DNA of 64,000 bases. Origin: Streptomyces sp. 3214.6. Its GTDB lineage: Bacteria; Actinomycetota; Actinomycetes; Streptomycetales; Streptomycetaceae. The notes beneath the pieces are model-generated. The model worked only from the letters and a program-made list of their open reading frames with translations, had not been told where the DNA came from and made no database searches. Position 1 is the stretch's first letter. Every line of letters starts with the position of its first letter. Positions 43,493 to 52,103 of this stretch are shown piece after piece. The DNA is taken from assembly GCF_900129855.1 (NCBI RefSeq), contig NZ_LT670819.1:248001-312000 (forward strand), in the 5' to 3' direction. A program made the position numbers and the translations under genes.

Positions 43493-43933
43493 CTATGGTC
43501 GCGGCAGGGCGAACAGGCCCGGTTCGGTCTCGGCCAGGATGTTGCGCCCGGTCAGGCGCTTGAGCTTCAAACGGACGTTGTTGATGTTGTTCGGAGCGGG
43601 CTCCAGGTCCATCGCCTCACACACGCCCCGTGCCCGCAGCGGACCGCCTGCCTGGGCGAACACCGCCATGATTTCCTGGTAGGCCGCCCCGTCCGGCAGC
43701 TCCGGGGCGGACGCCGACGGCGCGGGCGGGGCCGGGTCGGGCAGCTCCAGCAGCGTCTTGCGGGTGATCCGCACTTCCTCGGCGGCCCGGCCGAGCTCGT
43801 CCAGCACGGCGGTGAGCCGCGTGATCTGCTCACGGGTCTCTTCGGCCTGCGCGGCGATCTCCCGCTCGCGTTCCTCCAGACGTACCAGCACCGCCCCCAG
43901 GGTCAGCTCCCCGCTGGTCACGCGCCGCGCCAT
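43493..43933 (-). CDS. Coiled-coil/winged-helix helper of IS5-type element
   Basis: 146 residues. The N-terminal coiled coil is LGAVLVRLEEREREIAAQAE and EQITRLTAVLDELGRAAEE; the C-terminal winged helix is AYQEIMAVFAQAGGPLRARG with VRLKLKRLTGRNILAETEPG. ATG 43933 overlaps the transposase 3' end by 16 bases, so the two are coupled. Design and position are the same as at 28228 although sequence identity is low, which supports a conserved role with this transposase type. Confidence 0.66.
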   Translation of the reverse strand: MARRVTSGELTLGAVLVRLEEREREIAAQAEETREQITRLTAVLDELGRAAEEVRITRKTLLELPDPAPPAPSASAPELPDGAAYQEIMAVFAQAGGPLRARGVCEAMDLEPAPNNINNVRLKLKRLTGRNILAETEPGLFALPRP

Positions 43934-44748
43934 GACGTCGCGCCGCCGGTCAGCCGACGGGCCATCACGTCGCTTATCGCCCAGTAGACTCGGGACTCGG
44001 CCGAGGCGGGGCGGTGCTCGTAATCGCGTACCAGCCGCCGGTGCAGCATCAAGATCCCGTTCGTCTGCTCCACCCGCCAGCGGATCGGCTGCGGGACGAA
44101 CCCAGTCTCGGCTGGGTTGCGCTCGACGACTTCGACGTCGATGCCCACCTGCTGACCGTGATCCACGACGGTCTTCTTGAACCCCTGGTCCACCAGAGCC
44201 TTCGTCACGGTGCCGCCACTGCCTGCTGCAACCTTGTCGAGCAGTGCGGTGCCGAAAGCGTTGTCGTGGACGGAGGCGGCCAGCACGACCACGGCGATCA
44301 CCAGGCCAAGCACGTCCACGGCGAGTCCCCGCTTGCGGCCGGGCACCTTCTTCGCCGCATCGCGTCCCGTCGTCTCGGCCGGCACCCCGGCCGCCGCGTG
44401 CAGGCTCTGGGTGTCGAGCACCACCAGGCTGGGGTCGGCTAATCGGCCCCTCTTCTCGCGGACCTGCCAGCGCAGCAGGTCGTGAATGACCTGGTCGGTG
44501 CCGTCATTGCGCCACGTGTAGAAGTAGTACTTCACCGCGCCGGCGGGTGGCAGGTCGTGCGGGAGGTAGTCCCACTGGCAGCCGGTCCGGGACTGGTAGA
44601 GCAGGGCGTTGACGATCTCCCGCATCTCGTAGCGGCCCTCGTGGCCGCTGACCGAGGGATGCTGGACCTTCCACGAGGTGATCACCGGCTCGATCAGCGC
44701 CCAGCGTTCGTCGGATAAGTCGCTCTTGTAGGGCTTGCGGTCACTCAC
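43918..44748 (-). CDS. IS5-type transposase
   Basis: 276 residues, uninterrupted. SDLSDERWALIEPVITSWKV, RTGCQWDYLPHDLPPAGAVK, SLVVLDTQSLHAAAGVP (first Asp), GRKRGLAVDVLGLVIAVVVL, KALVDQGFKKTVVDHG and RWRVEQTNGILMLHRRLVRD (last Glu). It is the intact paralogue of the mutated transposase at 28623 and shows that the TGA there replaces a Trp. I could not fix the terminal repeats of this element with confidence. Confidence 0.85.
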   Translation of the reverse strand: MSDRKPYKSDLSDERWALIEPVITSWKVQHPSVSGHEGRYEMREIVNALLYQSRTGCQWDYLPHDLPPAGAVKYYFYTWRNDGTDQVIHDLLRWQVREKRGRLADPSLVVLDTQSLHAAAGVPAETTGRDAAKKVPGRKRGLAVDVLGLVIAVVVLAASVHDNAFGTALLDKVAAGSGGTVTKALVDQGFKKTVVDHGQQVGIDVEVVERNPAETGFVPQPIRWRVEQTNGILMLHRRLVRDYEHRPASAESRVYWAISDVMARRLTGGATSWRGA

Positions 44749-44783
44749 GCAGTCACCTCAGCACGGCGACAGCCCCGCGACCT

Positions 44784-44949
44784 GCCGGAGGGCGGCAAGG
44801 CCACACGTTCAGGCGACGACAGAACGGATTTAATCTCTCATTCCGCCCTCTGAAGTAATACATTTAACTGGAATATTCACTCACTCATAAGGCGGTCTCG
44901 TGTGAGTTGACCGCTTGAAGCACTCACCGGCGAGCCGCCGCATGCAAGG
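44784..44949. other. AT-rich intergenic patch
   Basis: 44820-44900 is unusually AT-rich for this window (GGATTTAATCTCTCATTCCG, AAGTAATACATTTAACTGGA) and contains TCACTCACTCATAAGG. It may hold a promoter, but no gene starts directly after it. No IS border was recognised. Confidence 0.35.
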
Positions 44950-44982
44950 GCGAAGGCCGGGGCCCCCGGCCCCGGCCTTCGC
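44950..44982 (-). terminator. Perfect 15-bp hairpin
   Basis: GCGAAGGCCGGGGCC and its exact complement around CCC, 44 bases beyond the stop of the interrupted minus-strand gene at 45027. A strong terminator for that gene. Confidence 0.75.
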
Positions 44983-45026
44983 TCACTACGCCCGAAGAGG
45001 ATCACTCCTCGCCGAACCAGGCAGGC

Positions 45027-45356
45027 TCAACTGCGCGCTGCCGACTCCTGCTCTTCGGGCATCTCCTTGTACGCGAGGTGACCGACCGCGGAATGGGCCC
45101 TGCTCAAGTTGCCGTGCAGGTCGCCCGCGAGGTCCCTCGCCCTGCCGGACGCCTCGGTGAAGCGCTCGACCACCTCGTCGAACGGCTCGCCCCGGTAGTC
45201 ATACATCAGGCGCCCCCTGTCGTGGAGGCCCTGGACGGAGGTTCCGACAAGGTCGAGGGCGGTCCTCATCTCCCCGGCTGTACGGGTGAGGTAGCTGTAG
45301 ATGCGGTACGCCTCCCCCGGGTACTCCACCCCGCGGTCCTGAAGGGCGGCGACGAG
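45027..45356 (-). pseudogene. C-terminal part of a 130-aa gene split by IS21
   Basis: Reads AALQDRGVEYPGEAYRIYSY, TRTAGEMRTALDLVGTSVQG, DRGRLMYDYRGEPFDEVVER, ending EEQESAARS. The helical, charged pattern resembles small actinobacterial proteins of the WXG/YwqI-like size class, but I do not know the family. Removing the IS21 (45357-49015) and one ACGAG copy joins it in frame to MSESTENLAQLAESAARSLV at 49083, restoring about 130 residues. A GTG at 45329 could still give a 100-residue fragment. Confidence 0.8.
45352..45356. repeat. Target-site duplication of IS21 (left)
   Basis: ACGAG, repeated at 49016-49020 directly outside the other end of the element. Confidence 0.8.
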
Positions 45357-45641
45357 TGTCGGCGACCAAGAATTTCCCCACGAACCGAGGTTTCGTGTCG
45401 GCGTAATTCCCCACCCCTGCGGTCACGAGTCCCCATGGGGATGGTGACCGTGGCCGGTGCGGACTCCGCTCGACATTGCATGTTTCTCGCCGTTTTGGGC
45501 GGTTTGAGAAGTAGTTAGCCATTCCTTGCGAATCGGTCTGGTTCCCCATGGGCATGCCGGTGCCCGAGTCGAGGGTCCTGACCATCTCGGATCCGCAGGC
45601 GTCCCTCGATCTGCGAGCCGAGAGGTCGACGGACGCACCGG

Positions 45642-47258
45642 ATGGCAAGGAGAACATTCACCGTGGTCGACATCGTCGAGATCTACGTCCACTGGTACGC
45701 GGGCCGGTCAAAGAGCCAGGTGGCCACTTCGCTGGGGGTGGACCGCAAGACGATCAGGAAGTACCTGGCGCCGGCGGAGGCGGCCGGGATGGCCCCGGGC
45801 GGGCCGCCCATGAGTGAGGCGGACTGGTCCAAGCTGATCAAGAGCTGGTTCCCGGAGCTGGCCAGCCGGCGGCTGAACCAGCTGACCTGGCCGGAGATCG
45901 AGGAGCACCGTGACTACATCAAGCAGCTGCTGGAGACCACCACGGTCACCACGATCCATCAACGCCTGCGTGACGAACAGAAGCTGAAGGCGTCGCTCAC
46001 GTCGTTTCGGCGGTGGGTGCACGCGAACCTGCCGGACGAGGCGGCGCGATCGAAGGTCACGGTGCTGCGGGACGACGTCGAGCCGGGCTCGGAGGCCCAG
46101 ATCGACTACGGCTTCCTGGGGCAGTGGATCAACCCGAGGACCGGCAAGCGGCACCGGATCTGGGCGTTCGTGATGGTACTGCCCTGCTCGCGGCACATGT
46201 TCGTGCGTCCCGTGACGCACATGGACCAGCATGCGTGGACCCTGGCCCACGTGGACGCGTTCCGGTTCTTCGGTGGTGTCCCGCGCCGTCTGGTGCCGGA
46301 CAACCTGAAGACCGGGGTGGACAAACCGGATCTCTACGACCCGCAGATCAACAGGTCGTATGCCGAACTCGCCGCCCACTACGGGACGTTGGTGGATCCT
46401 GCCAGGGCCTCGCACCCGAAGGACAAGCCCAGGGTGGAGCGGCCTATGCCCTATGTCCGGGACTCGTTCTGGAGCGGGCGCCAGTTCACCTCCCTCGACC
46501 ACATGCAGGCCGAGGCCCTCATCTGGGCGAGGGAGACCGCGGGCCGCCGGCACTGTCGGCCGCTTCAGGGGGCGGCTCCGCTGGCGGTGTTCGAGGCGGT
46601 GGAGGCCGAAGCCCTCCTCCCGCTGCCGCAGACGCCGTTCGTGCTGGCGAAGTGGTCGAGCGCGACGGTCGGCCCGGACATCCACATCAAGGTCGGCCGC
46701 ACCCTCTACTCGGTGCCATGGAAGCTGATCGGCCGCAAGGTCGATGTCCGCTCCACCGCCACCATGGTCCAGGTCTTCCACGAGGGCGAGCTGGTCAAGA
46801 CCCACGCGGCCCTTGAGCAGGGCAAACGCACCGACAGAGGCGACTACCCGCCGGAGAAGATCGCCTTCCAGATGAAGACGCCGATCTGGTGCCGCAGCCA
46901 GGCGTCCGAGGTCGGTGACGCCTGTCGGGAGGTGATCGACCAGTTGCTGGAGGTCAACGCGCTCTACCGGCTCCGCGCCGCCCAAGGGGTGCTCGGCCTG
47001 CGGAAGAAGTACGGTGACCGGCGCCTGGAGGCCGCCTGCGCGAAGGCCGTCTCAGTCGGCGACCCGTCCTACCGCACGATCAAGGGCATCCTGGTCGCCG
47101 GCACCGAGAGCGAGGCCGAACCGGAGACCGGCGACGCCGGAGCGGCGGCTTTCCTGCACGGGCCCGAGGGCCTGTTCGCCGCCGCCATCCCCATGCAGAC
47201 GCCGGGCGAGCGTCGCGATGACCAGGAGCACGGCGACGCTCTGGGGGCCGCACGATGA
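45642..47258 (+). CDS. istA: IS21 transposase IstA
   Basis: 538 residues. An HTH head (IYVHWYAGRSKSQVATSLGV, DRKTIRKYLAPAEAAGM) is followed by the rve-type DDE core: EPGSEAQIDYGFLGQWINPR (first Asp), RRLVPDNLKTGVDKPDLYDP (second Asp) and ASHPKDKPRVERPMPYVRDS (Glu). The C-terminal part is the Mu-like beta-barrel (GPDIHIKVGRTLYSVPWKLI). It cuts and joins DNA together with IstB, whose ATG overlaps its stop (ATGA). Complete and apparently functional. Confidence 0.9.
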   Translation: MARRTFTVVDIVEIYVHWYAGRSKSQVATSLGVDRKTIRKYLAPAEAAGMAPGGPPMSEADWSKLIKSWFPELASRRLNQLTWPEIEEHRDYIKQLLETTTVTTIHQRLRDEQKLKASLTSFRRWVHANLPDEAARSKVTVLRDDVEPGSEAQIDYGFLGQWINPRTGKRHRIWAFVMVLPCSRHMFVRPVTHMDQHAWTLAHVDAFRFFGGVPRRLVPDNLKTGVDKPDLYDPQINRSYAELAAHYGTLVDPARASHPKDKPRVERPMPYVRDSFWSGRQFTSLDHMQAEALIWARETAGRRHCRPLQGAAPLAVFEAVEAEALLPLPQTPFVLAKWSSATVGPDIHIKVGRTLYSVPWKLIGRKVDVRSTATMVQVFHEGELVKTHAALEQGKRTDRGDYPPEKIAFQMKTPIWCRSQASEVGDACREVIDQLLEVNALYRLRAAQGVLGLRKKYGDRRLEAACAKAVSVGDPSYRTIKGILVAGTESEAEPETGDAGAAAFLHGPEGLFAAAIPMQTPGERRDDQEHGDALGAAR

Positions 47259-48019
47259 GCGTGATGGACACCGCCCTGCGCGAGTCACTCAAAACTCTGC
47301 GGCTGTCGGGGATGCTGGAGACTCTCGACGCCCGCCTCGCCCAGGCCCATGGCGGCGAGCTCGGCCACCTCGACTTTCTCCAGGTCCTCTGCCAGGACGA
47401 GATCGCCCGCCGTGAGGCCGTCGCCTTCGAACGCCGCCTGCGCAAAGCGAAGTTCGAGCAGCAGGCCACCTTGGAGGGCTTCGACTTCAATGCCTCTCCG
47501 AAGCTGCCTGCGGCCCAGATCCGTGACCTGGCCGCCCTGCGCTGGCTCCACGCGGGCGAGTCCGTAATTCTGTTCGGGCCGGTCGGGGTCGGAAAGACAC
47601 ACGTCGCCCAGGCGCTGGGGCACCTCGCCATCCGCCAGGGCGCCAACGTCCGCTTCTCCAAGACCAGCCGGATCCTGGCCGAGCTCGCCGGTGGCCACGC
47701 GGACCGCACCTGGGACCGGCGCATGCGGGAGATCGTCCGCCCCGACGTGCTCATCCTGGACGACTTCGCCATGCGCCAGCTGACCGCTCCCCAGGCCGAC
47801 GACCTCTACGAACTCGTCTCCGAGCGGCAGGGCCGGTCCGTGATCATCACCAGCAACCGGGCTCCCAGTGACTGGTATCCGCTCTTCCCCAACCCCGTCG
47901 TCGCCGAGTCCCTCCTCGACCGGCTCATCAACGCCAGTCACCAGGTCATCATGAACGGCCCCAGCTACCGGCCCAACAAGCGACCCAAGAGCCCGACCGA
48001 CAAGCCGCCGACCACCTAG
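47255..48019 (+). CDS. istB: IS21 helper ATPase IstB
   Basis: 254 residues, AAA+ ATPase of the IstB/DnaC type. Walker A is LFGPVGVGKTHVAQALGH, Walker B VLILDDFAMRQL, and sensor/arginine region SVIITSNRAPSDWYPLF. It recruits IstA to the target DNA. Translationally coupled to istA by a 4-base overlap. Its stop shares the CTAG tetranucleotide with the stop of the convergent passenger gene at 48016. Confidence 0.9.
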   Translation: MSVMDTALRESLKTLRLSGMLETLDARLAQAHGGELGHLDFLQVLCQDEIARREAVAFERRLRKAKFEQQATLEGFDFNASPKLPAAQIRDLAALRWLHAGESVILFGPVGVGKTHVAQALGHLAIRQGANVRFSKTSRILAELAGGHADRTWDRRMREIVRPDVLILDDFAMRQLTAPQADDLYELVSERQGRSVIITSNRAPSDWYPLFPNPVVAESLLDRLINASHQVIMNGPSYRPNKRPKSPTDKPPTT

Positions 48020-48540
48020 CGTCCGGGCCGGTCCACGTTCCACTCCCGCGGCAGTTCCTCGTCGCAGAAGACGCAGACGAAGTCCTCCTCGCGCACGACG
48101 TTGAGCTGTTGGCAGGAGGGGCAGCGCCGGAACACCACCTCGTGCGTGAAGCCGGACGGACGAACGATCCCGGCCTGGTCCAGGGCCTCGGCGACGGCCG
48201 CCCACGAGCTGACGTCCGGGCAGTAGCCGGTCGACTGATTGCTGACCTCGTCGACCGCCCACCGCCCGGACTCCTCGCGGAAGCTGATCTCGCCGGCGCC
48301 CAGGACCGCTTCCCCAGCAGCACACACCACGTGCTCACTGCGACGCGGCGCGAGCCGCAGGACCCCAGCATGATCCACGACGAAGGTGAAGGGCTCGGCC
48401 AACTCCTCCACCGTCCGAGCCGAGACCCACTCGTCGAAGTCCGCTGGCGAACCCGTGCTCCGGCCCTCGCCGCCCGGTCGGACGAGACTCCTCAACTCGG
48501 CCGGTCCGACATAGCGATAGCTCCACCGCTGCATGCTCAC
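48016..48540 (-). CDS. Passenger gene 1 of IS21: zinc-ribbon protein
   Basis: 174 residues, family not recognised. N-terminal half: YRYVGPAELRSLVRPGGEGR and a FDEWVSARTVEELAEPFTFV/VDHAGVLRLAPRRSEHVVCA region. The C-terminal 35 residues carry two Cys pairs (RRCPSCQQLNVV and DFVCVFCDEELP), a probable zinc ribbon. GTG 48540 or ATG 48534 follows GAGGG. It starts eight bases after the upstream passenger stop, so the two form an operon. The shape resembles small Streptomyces cytoplasmic proteins of the immunity-like type, but no function is shown. Confidence 0.65.
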   Translation of the reverse strand: MSMQRWSYRYVGPAELRSLVRPGGEGRSTGSPADFDEWVSARTVEELAEPFTFVVDHAGVLRLAPRRSEHVVCAAGEAVLGAGEISFREESGRWAVDEVSNQSTGYCPDVSSWAAVAEALDQAGIVRPSGFTHEVVFRRCPSCQQLNVVREEDFVCVFCDEELPREWNVDRPGR

Positions 48541-48548
48541 GCTTGCCC

Positions 48549-48863
48549 TCAGCAGGTGAGCTGGTCGCGCCGCACCGTGAACTCGTCCCGCCCATCCCTG
48601 GCCGCGACACCATGCGGCGTGGTGGAGACCGTGACGCGCTCGCCATCCTCCTGGAGCCAGGCTGATCCGACGATCACGCAGGCGACACCGACCTCCAGTG
48701 GATAGGCCGAATCGGGACCCAGCACGCCGTCGGCGTCAAAGATCGGAGCCTTGTCGACCAGCGACCACTGATGCCCTTCCGCGTCCGTGAATCGGACCTC
48801 CACCACGCCCGGGAACGGCTCGTCGTCCACCCACCGGACCGCTTCCGCGCGCAGCTCCACCAC
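48549..48863 (-). CDS. Passenger gene 2 of IS21: small beta-rich protein
   Basis: 104 residues: ELRAEAVRWVDDEPFPGVVE, VRFTDAEGHQWSLVDKAPIF, ACVIVGSAWLQEDGERVTVS, ending RRDQLTC. The alternating hydrophobic pattern and GxVxVxFTDA suggest a small beta-barrel. GGGGGAGG precedes the two possible GTG starts (48863, 48860). First gene of the passenger operon. Family unknown to me. Confidence 0.65.
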   Translation of the reverse strand: MVELRAEAVRWVDDEPFPGVVEVRFTDAEGHQWSLVDKAPIFDADGVLGPDSAYPLEVGVACVIVGSAWLQEDGERVTVSTTPHGVAARDGRDEFTVRRDQLTC

Positions 48864-49015
48864 AAGCCTCCCCCTCGATCAAGGCCACACCCAGATGCCA
48901 GTGTCGGGCTCAACCTGCCGACACCGGACAGCCTCTAACAACCTAGCCCCACACAAAGGCCAGGACCTGGGGAATTACGTGACCGTCGCCCCGGGGAATT
49001 ACGCCGTCGTCCACA

Positions 49016-49083
49016 ACGAGTTCGACGAGAGAGCGGGCCGCGCTCTCCGCGAGCTGCGCAAGGTTCTCGGTGCTCTCGCTCAT
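49016..49083 (-). pseudogene. N-terminal part of the gene split by IS21
   Basis: ATG 49083, with AAGGAG ten bases before it, encodes MSESTENLAQLAESAARSLV then ELV, reaching the ACGAG duplication. Downstream codons enter the IS21 end. The rest of the gene is at 45027-45356. Confidence 0.8.
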
Positions 49084-49149
49084 GTGGTCCGGTTCTCCTT
49101 GCAGGGTCTGGTAGGTCACAGACGGGCGACGAAGTGACTGAGGGCGTGT

Positions 49150-49330
49150 ACGGCCCGCATGCAGTGCACCGCATGGCAAACAGCACGGCGAGGGAGCGCT
49201 GCATCGGCTCGGCGACCGGCAGGGTCGCGAAATCGTACGCCCTTACCCGGCCGTGGCGGTCGGCATGCCGTACGACGAGCCCGCCCGGATCCAGGGGTTC
49301 GGGGCGGCGTTGCGGGCCCACGCTCCGACG
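49150..49330 (-). pseudogene. Tyrosine-recombinase N-terminal remnant
   Basis: One minus-strand frame reads HGRVRAYDFATLPVAEPMQR then SLAVLFAMRCTACGPYTPSV. This resembles the start of large Streptomyces tyrosine recombinases (VRxYDFxxLPVAEPMQRSLAALFAARC). No catalytic domain remains nearby. Confidence 0.45.
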
Positions 49331-49375
49331 AAGCAGATGCCGCACACGCCAGTGACTGAGCACGCCACGAATCGG

Positions 49376-49849
49376 CTATCGGAGCGGTCCCCTCTCGTCG
49401 ACGAACACGGTGGGCGCAGACAGGAACACATCGGCGCTCACCGGGCCGTAGGCGACGTTGAACGTGTCCAGCCAGTACGACCAGCCCCGTATCCCTGCCG
49501 CGCTACTGAAACGGTAGTTGAGCTGCCAGCGGAGCCACTGTCCCGGTTCGAGGCGCACGGCCGAAGGCCGTCGTGGTCGAGGTGGTATGGCATACAGCGG
49601 CTGCACGCGGGGAAGGACACGCAACCGGCCTTCGGCTTCGCGAAGCTGCACGTCGACCTTCTGCAGGTCTTCCATGGCTTCCTGAGGATCGAAGCCGTCC
49701 CGCTCGTCCATGCGAACCACGTGCGCGACCGAGGGCAGCGCAGACGGAACAGAGAAGCCAGCCGGGGCCGCGTTCCTGCGGGCGGCGGCCTCGCCTCCCC
49801 GGGACTGCTTCGTCCAGGAGGTCCGTATCCACTGGACGGTCACTTCCAC
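49376..49849 (-). CDS. Hypothetical protein, 157 aa
   Basis: From GTG 49849 (GAGG upstream): VQWIRTSWTKQSRGGEAAA, then FDPQEAMEDLQKVDVQLREA and a beta-like segment RLEPGQWLRWQLNYRFSSAA with RGWSYWLDTFNVAYGPVSAD. The end VFLSAPTVFVDERGPLR is coherent. No motif recognised. Third-position GC supports coding. It lies between an integrase remnant and a Tn3 remnant, so it is probably mobile-element cargo or a relic of a plasmid. Confidence 0.55.
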   Translation of the reverse strand: MEVTVQWIRTSWTKQSRGGEAAARRNAAPAGFSVPSALPSVAHVVRMDERDGFDPQEAMEDLQKVDVQLREAEGRLRVLPRVQPLYAIPPRPRRPSAVRLEPGQWLRWQLNYRFSSAAGIRGWSYWLDTFNVAYGPVSADVFLSAPTVFVDERGPLR

Positions 49850-49967
49850 GGCTCTGCCCTCGCGTCACCTCGTCGAAGAGCTCACCCTATGTCTCCGCAG
49901 CTTCATCCCCGCAGCACCAACGATCCGGACGACACACCCGAAGGAAGATCAACTTGAACTGTCCACA

Positions 49968-50725
49968 TAAAGAGCGTTCCCGTTTTCGCCCTGGCGCACC
50001 TTCTGAGCTTCGACCTGATGCCCAGATCAGGAACTGGAAGGGCCTGACCTTCTACCGCCCGTCCAAGCAGAGCGAGTACGTCCACATCGACTCCCTGTTC
50101 GGGGAGGCGGGCAAGAACGTCATCGACTGGGATCTGATCGAGTCCCAGTTCCGGCACATGATGCAGATCGCTGTCTCCGTGCGCGAGGGCGCCATCTCCT
50201 CCTCGACGCTGCTCAAGCGGCTGCGCTCCGGGTCGCACAAGAACTCCACCTACACCGCGTTCCGCGAGGTCGGCCGCGTGATCCGCACGGTGCAGCCTGC
50301 TGCGCTACCTCTCGGACGCGTCGCTTCGCCGACGGGTGACCGCGGCGACGAACAAGGTCGAGTCGTTCAACCGGTTCTCCCAGTGGGTCGGCTTCGGCAA
50401 CCAGGGCGTCCTCGCCGACAACGACCCCATCGAGCAGGAGAAGGCGATGAAGTTCAACGCCCTGCTCACGAACGCGGTGATCTTCCACAACGCCCTGGAC
50501 ATCGCGGAGATCGTCCACCAGCTGCTTGAGGAGGGCTGGGAGATCGACCCGGAGGACCTGGCCCGCATCTCGTCGTACCTGATCGAGCGCATCAAACGGT
50601 TCGGCGAGTGCTCCACCCACGAACTCGGCATCCAGCCCGAGGCGTACGACCCGAAACTCGACGTCGACTTCACCCAGCTCCGCGACCAGGACCTGCGCGC
50701 CGAGGGCTTCGGGACCGCGGCCTGA
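49968..50725 (+). pseudogene. Tn3-family transposase C-terminal remnant, two frameshifts
   Basis: Reads in three frames: VPVFALAHLLSFDLMP, then IRNWKGLTFYRPSKQSEYVH, QFRHMMQIAVSVREGAISSS, FREVGRVIRTVQ, then after an extra C near 50296 LLRYLSDASLRRRVTAATNK, VESFNRFSQWVGFGNQGVLA, NDPIEQEKAMKFNALLTNAV. This is the end of a Tn3 (DDE) transposase including the region around the final acidic residues. Five-sixths of the gene and both terminal repeats were not seen. Confidence 0.85.
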
Positions 50726-50930
50726 CCGGGCGAGGCCAGGTGGCAGTGCGGTCAGGCCGAGTCTCCGGACACGTGCCGGTCGTTGAGCAGCTCATGGGAC
50801 GGGACAAGGCGAACAAGCAGCGCAGGCCGAGGATCTGGGCCCGGTGTCGGAGAACATGTCGAGGCGGTGCTTGGGGTGATGGTGGCCCTGACGGGCCCGT
50901 CCACGGTTACGGCGGCCGCGGCGCGAGCGG

Positions 50931-51050
50931 ATGGCGAAGGGCCCCGAGGCGCTCGCCGACTACGTACGGACCGGCTCACAGTGGCAGGTCACGGTGATGG
51001 GCCGCTACGGCACGAACCGCGGTCAGCGGACCGTATTCATCGCAAGGTGA
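50931..51050 (+). CDS. Possible 39-codon ORF
   Basis: ATG 50931 to TGA 51050 encodes MAKGPEALADYVRTGSQWQV then MGRYGTNRGQRTVFIAR-type sequence. It reads like the C-terminal end of a real protein, but no ribosome site is clear and it overlaps the convergent sigma-factor stop by 14 bases. It could be the tail of a deleted gene. The rest of 50726-50930 shows nothing supported. Confidence 0.25.
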   Translation: MAKGPEALADYVRTGSQWQVTVMGRYGTNRGQRTVFIAR

Positions 51051-51933
51051 GCGGGGTCTCGGATGCGACGCGGTTCAGCTTCTCCGGGTTGCGGACGTAG
51101 TACAGGCCGGTGATGCGGGCGTCCTCGACGCGGGCCGCCATAACGCCGTCGATCTCGCCGTCCAGGCGGAAGACGAGTCCTGGGCTGCCGTTGACCACGG
51201 CCGGACCAACGGTGATCGTGGCATCGGTCTTGCCGAGGCCGCCGGCCAAGAAGCGGACCACCTTCTCGGCGCCGATGATGGGCCGCAGCGCGGCCTGCTT
51301 GATGCCGCCGCCGTCGCTGACGACGACGACCTCGGGCGCGAGCACGTTGAGCAGCCCCTGCAGGTCCCTGGTTTCCAGCGCCCGCTGGAACGACTCCAGA
51401 GCCGCCCGGGTCTCGCTCACGGAGACCACCGAGCGGGGCCGACGGGCGTCGATGTGCCGGCGTGCGCGGTGCGCGATCTGGCGGACGGCCGCGGGGCTCT
51501 TGCCGACGGCGGCCGCGATCTCGTCGTAGTCGACGTCGAAGACCTCGCGCAGCACGAAGACGGCGCGCTCGGTCGGCGACAGTGTCTCCAAGACGAGCAT
51601 GAGCGCCATTGACACGCTCTCGGCGAGCTCGACGTTCTCGGCTACGTCCGGCGCGGTGAGCAGCGGCTCGGGCAGCCAGGGGCCGACGTACGCCTCCCTG
51701 CGGCGCTTCATGGTGCGTAGCCGGTTGAGCGCCTGCCGGGTCGTGATCCGCACGAGGTACGCCCGCTGGTCGCTCACCTGTCCCAGGTCGACCTTGACCC
51801 ATCGCATCCAGGTCTCCTGGAGGACGTCTTCGGCGTCGGCCGCCGATCCGAGCATCTCGTAGGCGACGGTGAACAGCAGGTTGCGGTGGGCGACGAACGT
51901 CTCGGTCGCCGCGTTGGTGGCGTGGTCGCTCAT
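51037..51933 (-). CDS. ECF sigma factor, SigJ/ECF41-like
   Basis: 298 residues. Region 2: HRNLLFTVAYEMLGSAADAE, DVLQETWMRWVKVD; region 4: LSPTERAVFVLREVFDVDYD, EIAAAVGKSPAAVRQIAHRA. The C-terminal 110 residues (LNVLAPEVVVVSDGGGIKQA, YYVRNPEKLNRV) form the SnoaL/NTF2-like extension of ECF41 sigma factors, which replaces an anti-sigma factor. ATG 51933 has AGGAGAG nine bases upstream. It lies behind an NDH-2-like oxidoreductase and a DoxX pseudogene on the same strand, matching the known ECF41 habit of sitting beside its redox target gene. Confidence 0.88.
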   Translation of the reverse strand: MSDHATNAATETFVAHRNLLFTVAYEMLGSAADAEDVLQETWMRWVKVDLGQVSDQRAYLVRITTRQALNRLRTMKRRREAYVGPWLPEPLLTAPDVAENVELAESVSMALMLVLETLSPTERAVFVLREVFDVDYDEIAAAVGKSPAAVRQIAHRARRHIDARRPRSVVSVSETRAALESFQRALETRDLQGLLNVLAPEVVVVSDGGGIKQAALRPIIGAEKVVRFLAGGLGKTDATITVGPAVVNGSPGLVFRLDGEIDGVMAARVEDARITGLYYVRNPEKLNRVASETPLTLR

Positions 51934-52103
51934 ATCTCGATCTCTCTCCTTCGCGGCGGTCCCTGGTTTCCGACGACGGTCGATTGTGCATCCCCGTTCA
52001 TCGGTATCTCTTCGACCCGACCCACCTGTTCGGTGCGATCGGGTGCGGGGCGCCGTCCGGTGCACGGCTGCCACCTGCCGAGCCCTACCGGGCGGCACAC
52101 ACG

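Larger units (their letters stand above)
45357..49015 (+). mobile_element. IS21-family element with two extra genes
   Basis: Left end TGTCGGCGACCAAGAATTTC, right end (reversed) TGTGGACGACGGCGTAATTC; further GGGGAATTACG-type repeats lie inside both ends (45410-45418, 48969-48979, 48993-49003), as usual for IS21. The element is 3659 bp with 5-bp ACGAG duplications. It encodes IstA and IstB on the plus strand, and two minus-strand genes (48016-48863) between istB and the right end, which standard IS21 elements lack. Confidence 0.85.

Noticed and set aside
43493..44783. Terminal repeats for the second IS5-type element (TGGTCGCGG-like)
   Set aside because: Similarity between the candidate ends is too weak and there is no TA duplication, so borders are left open.
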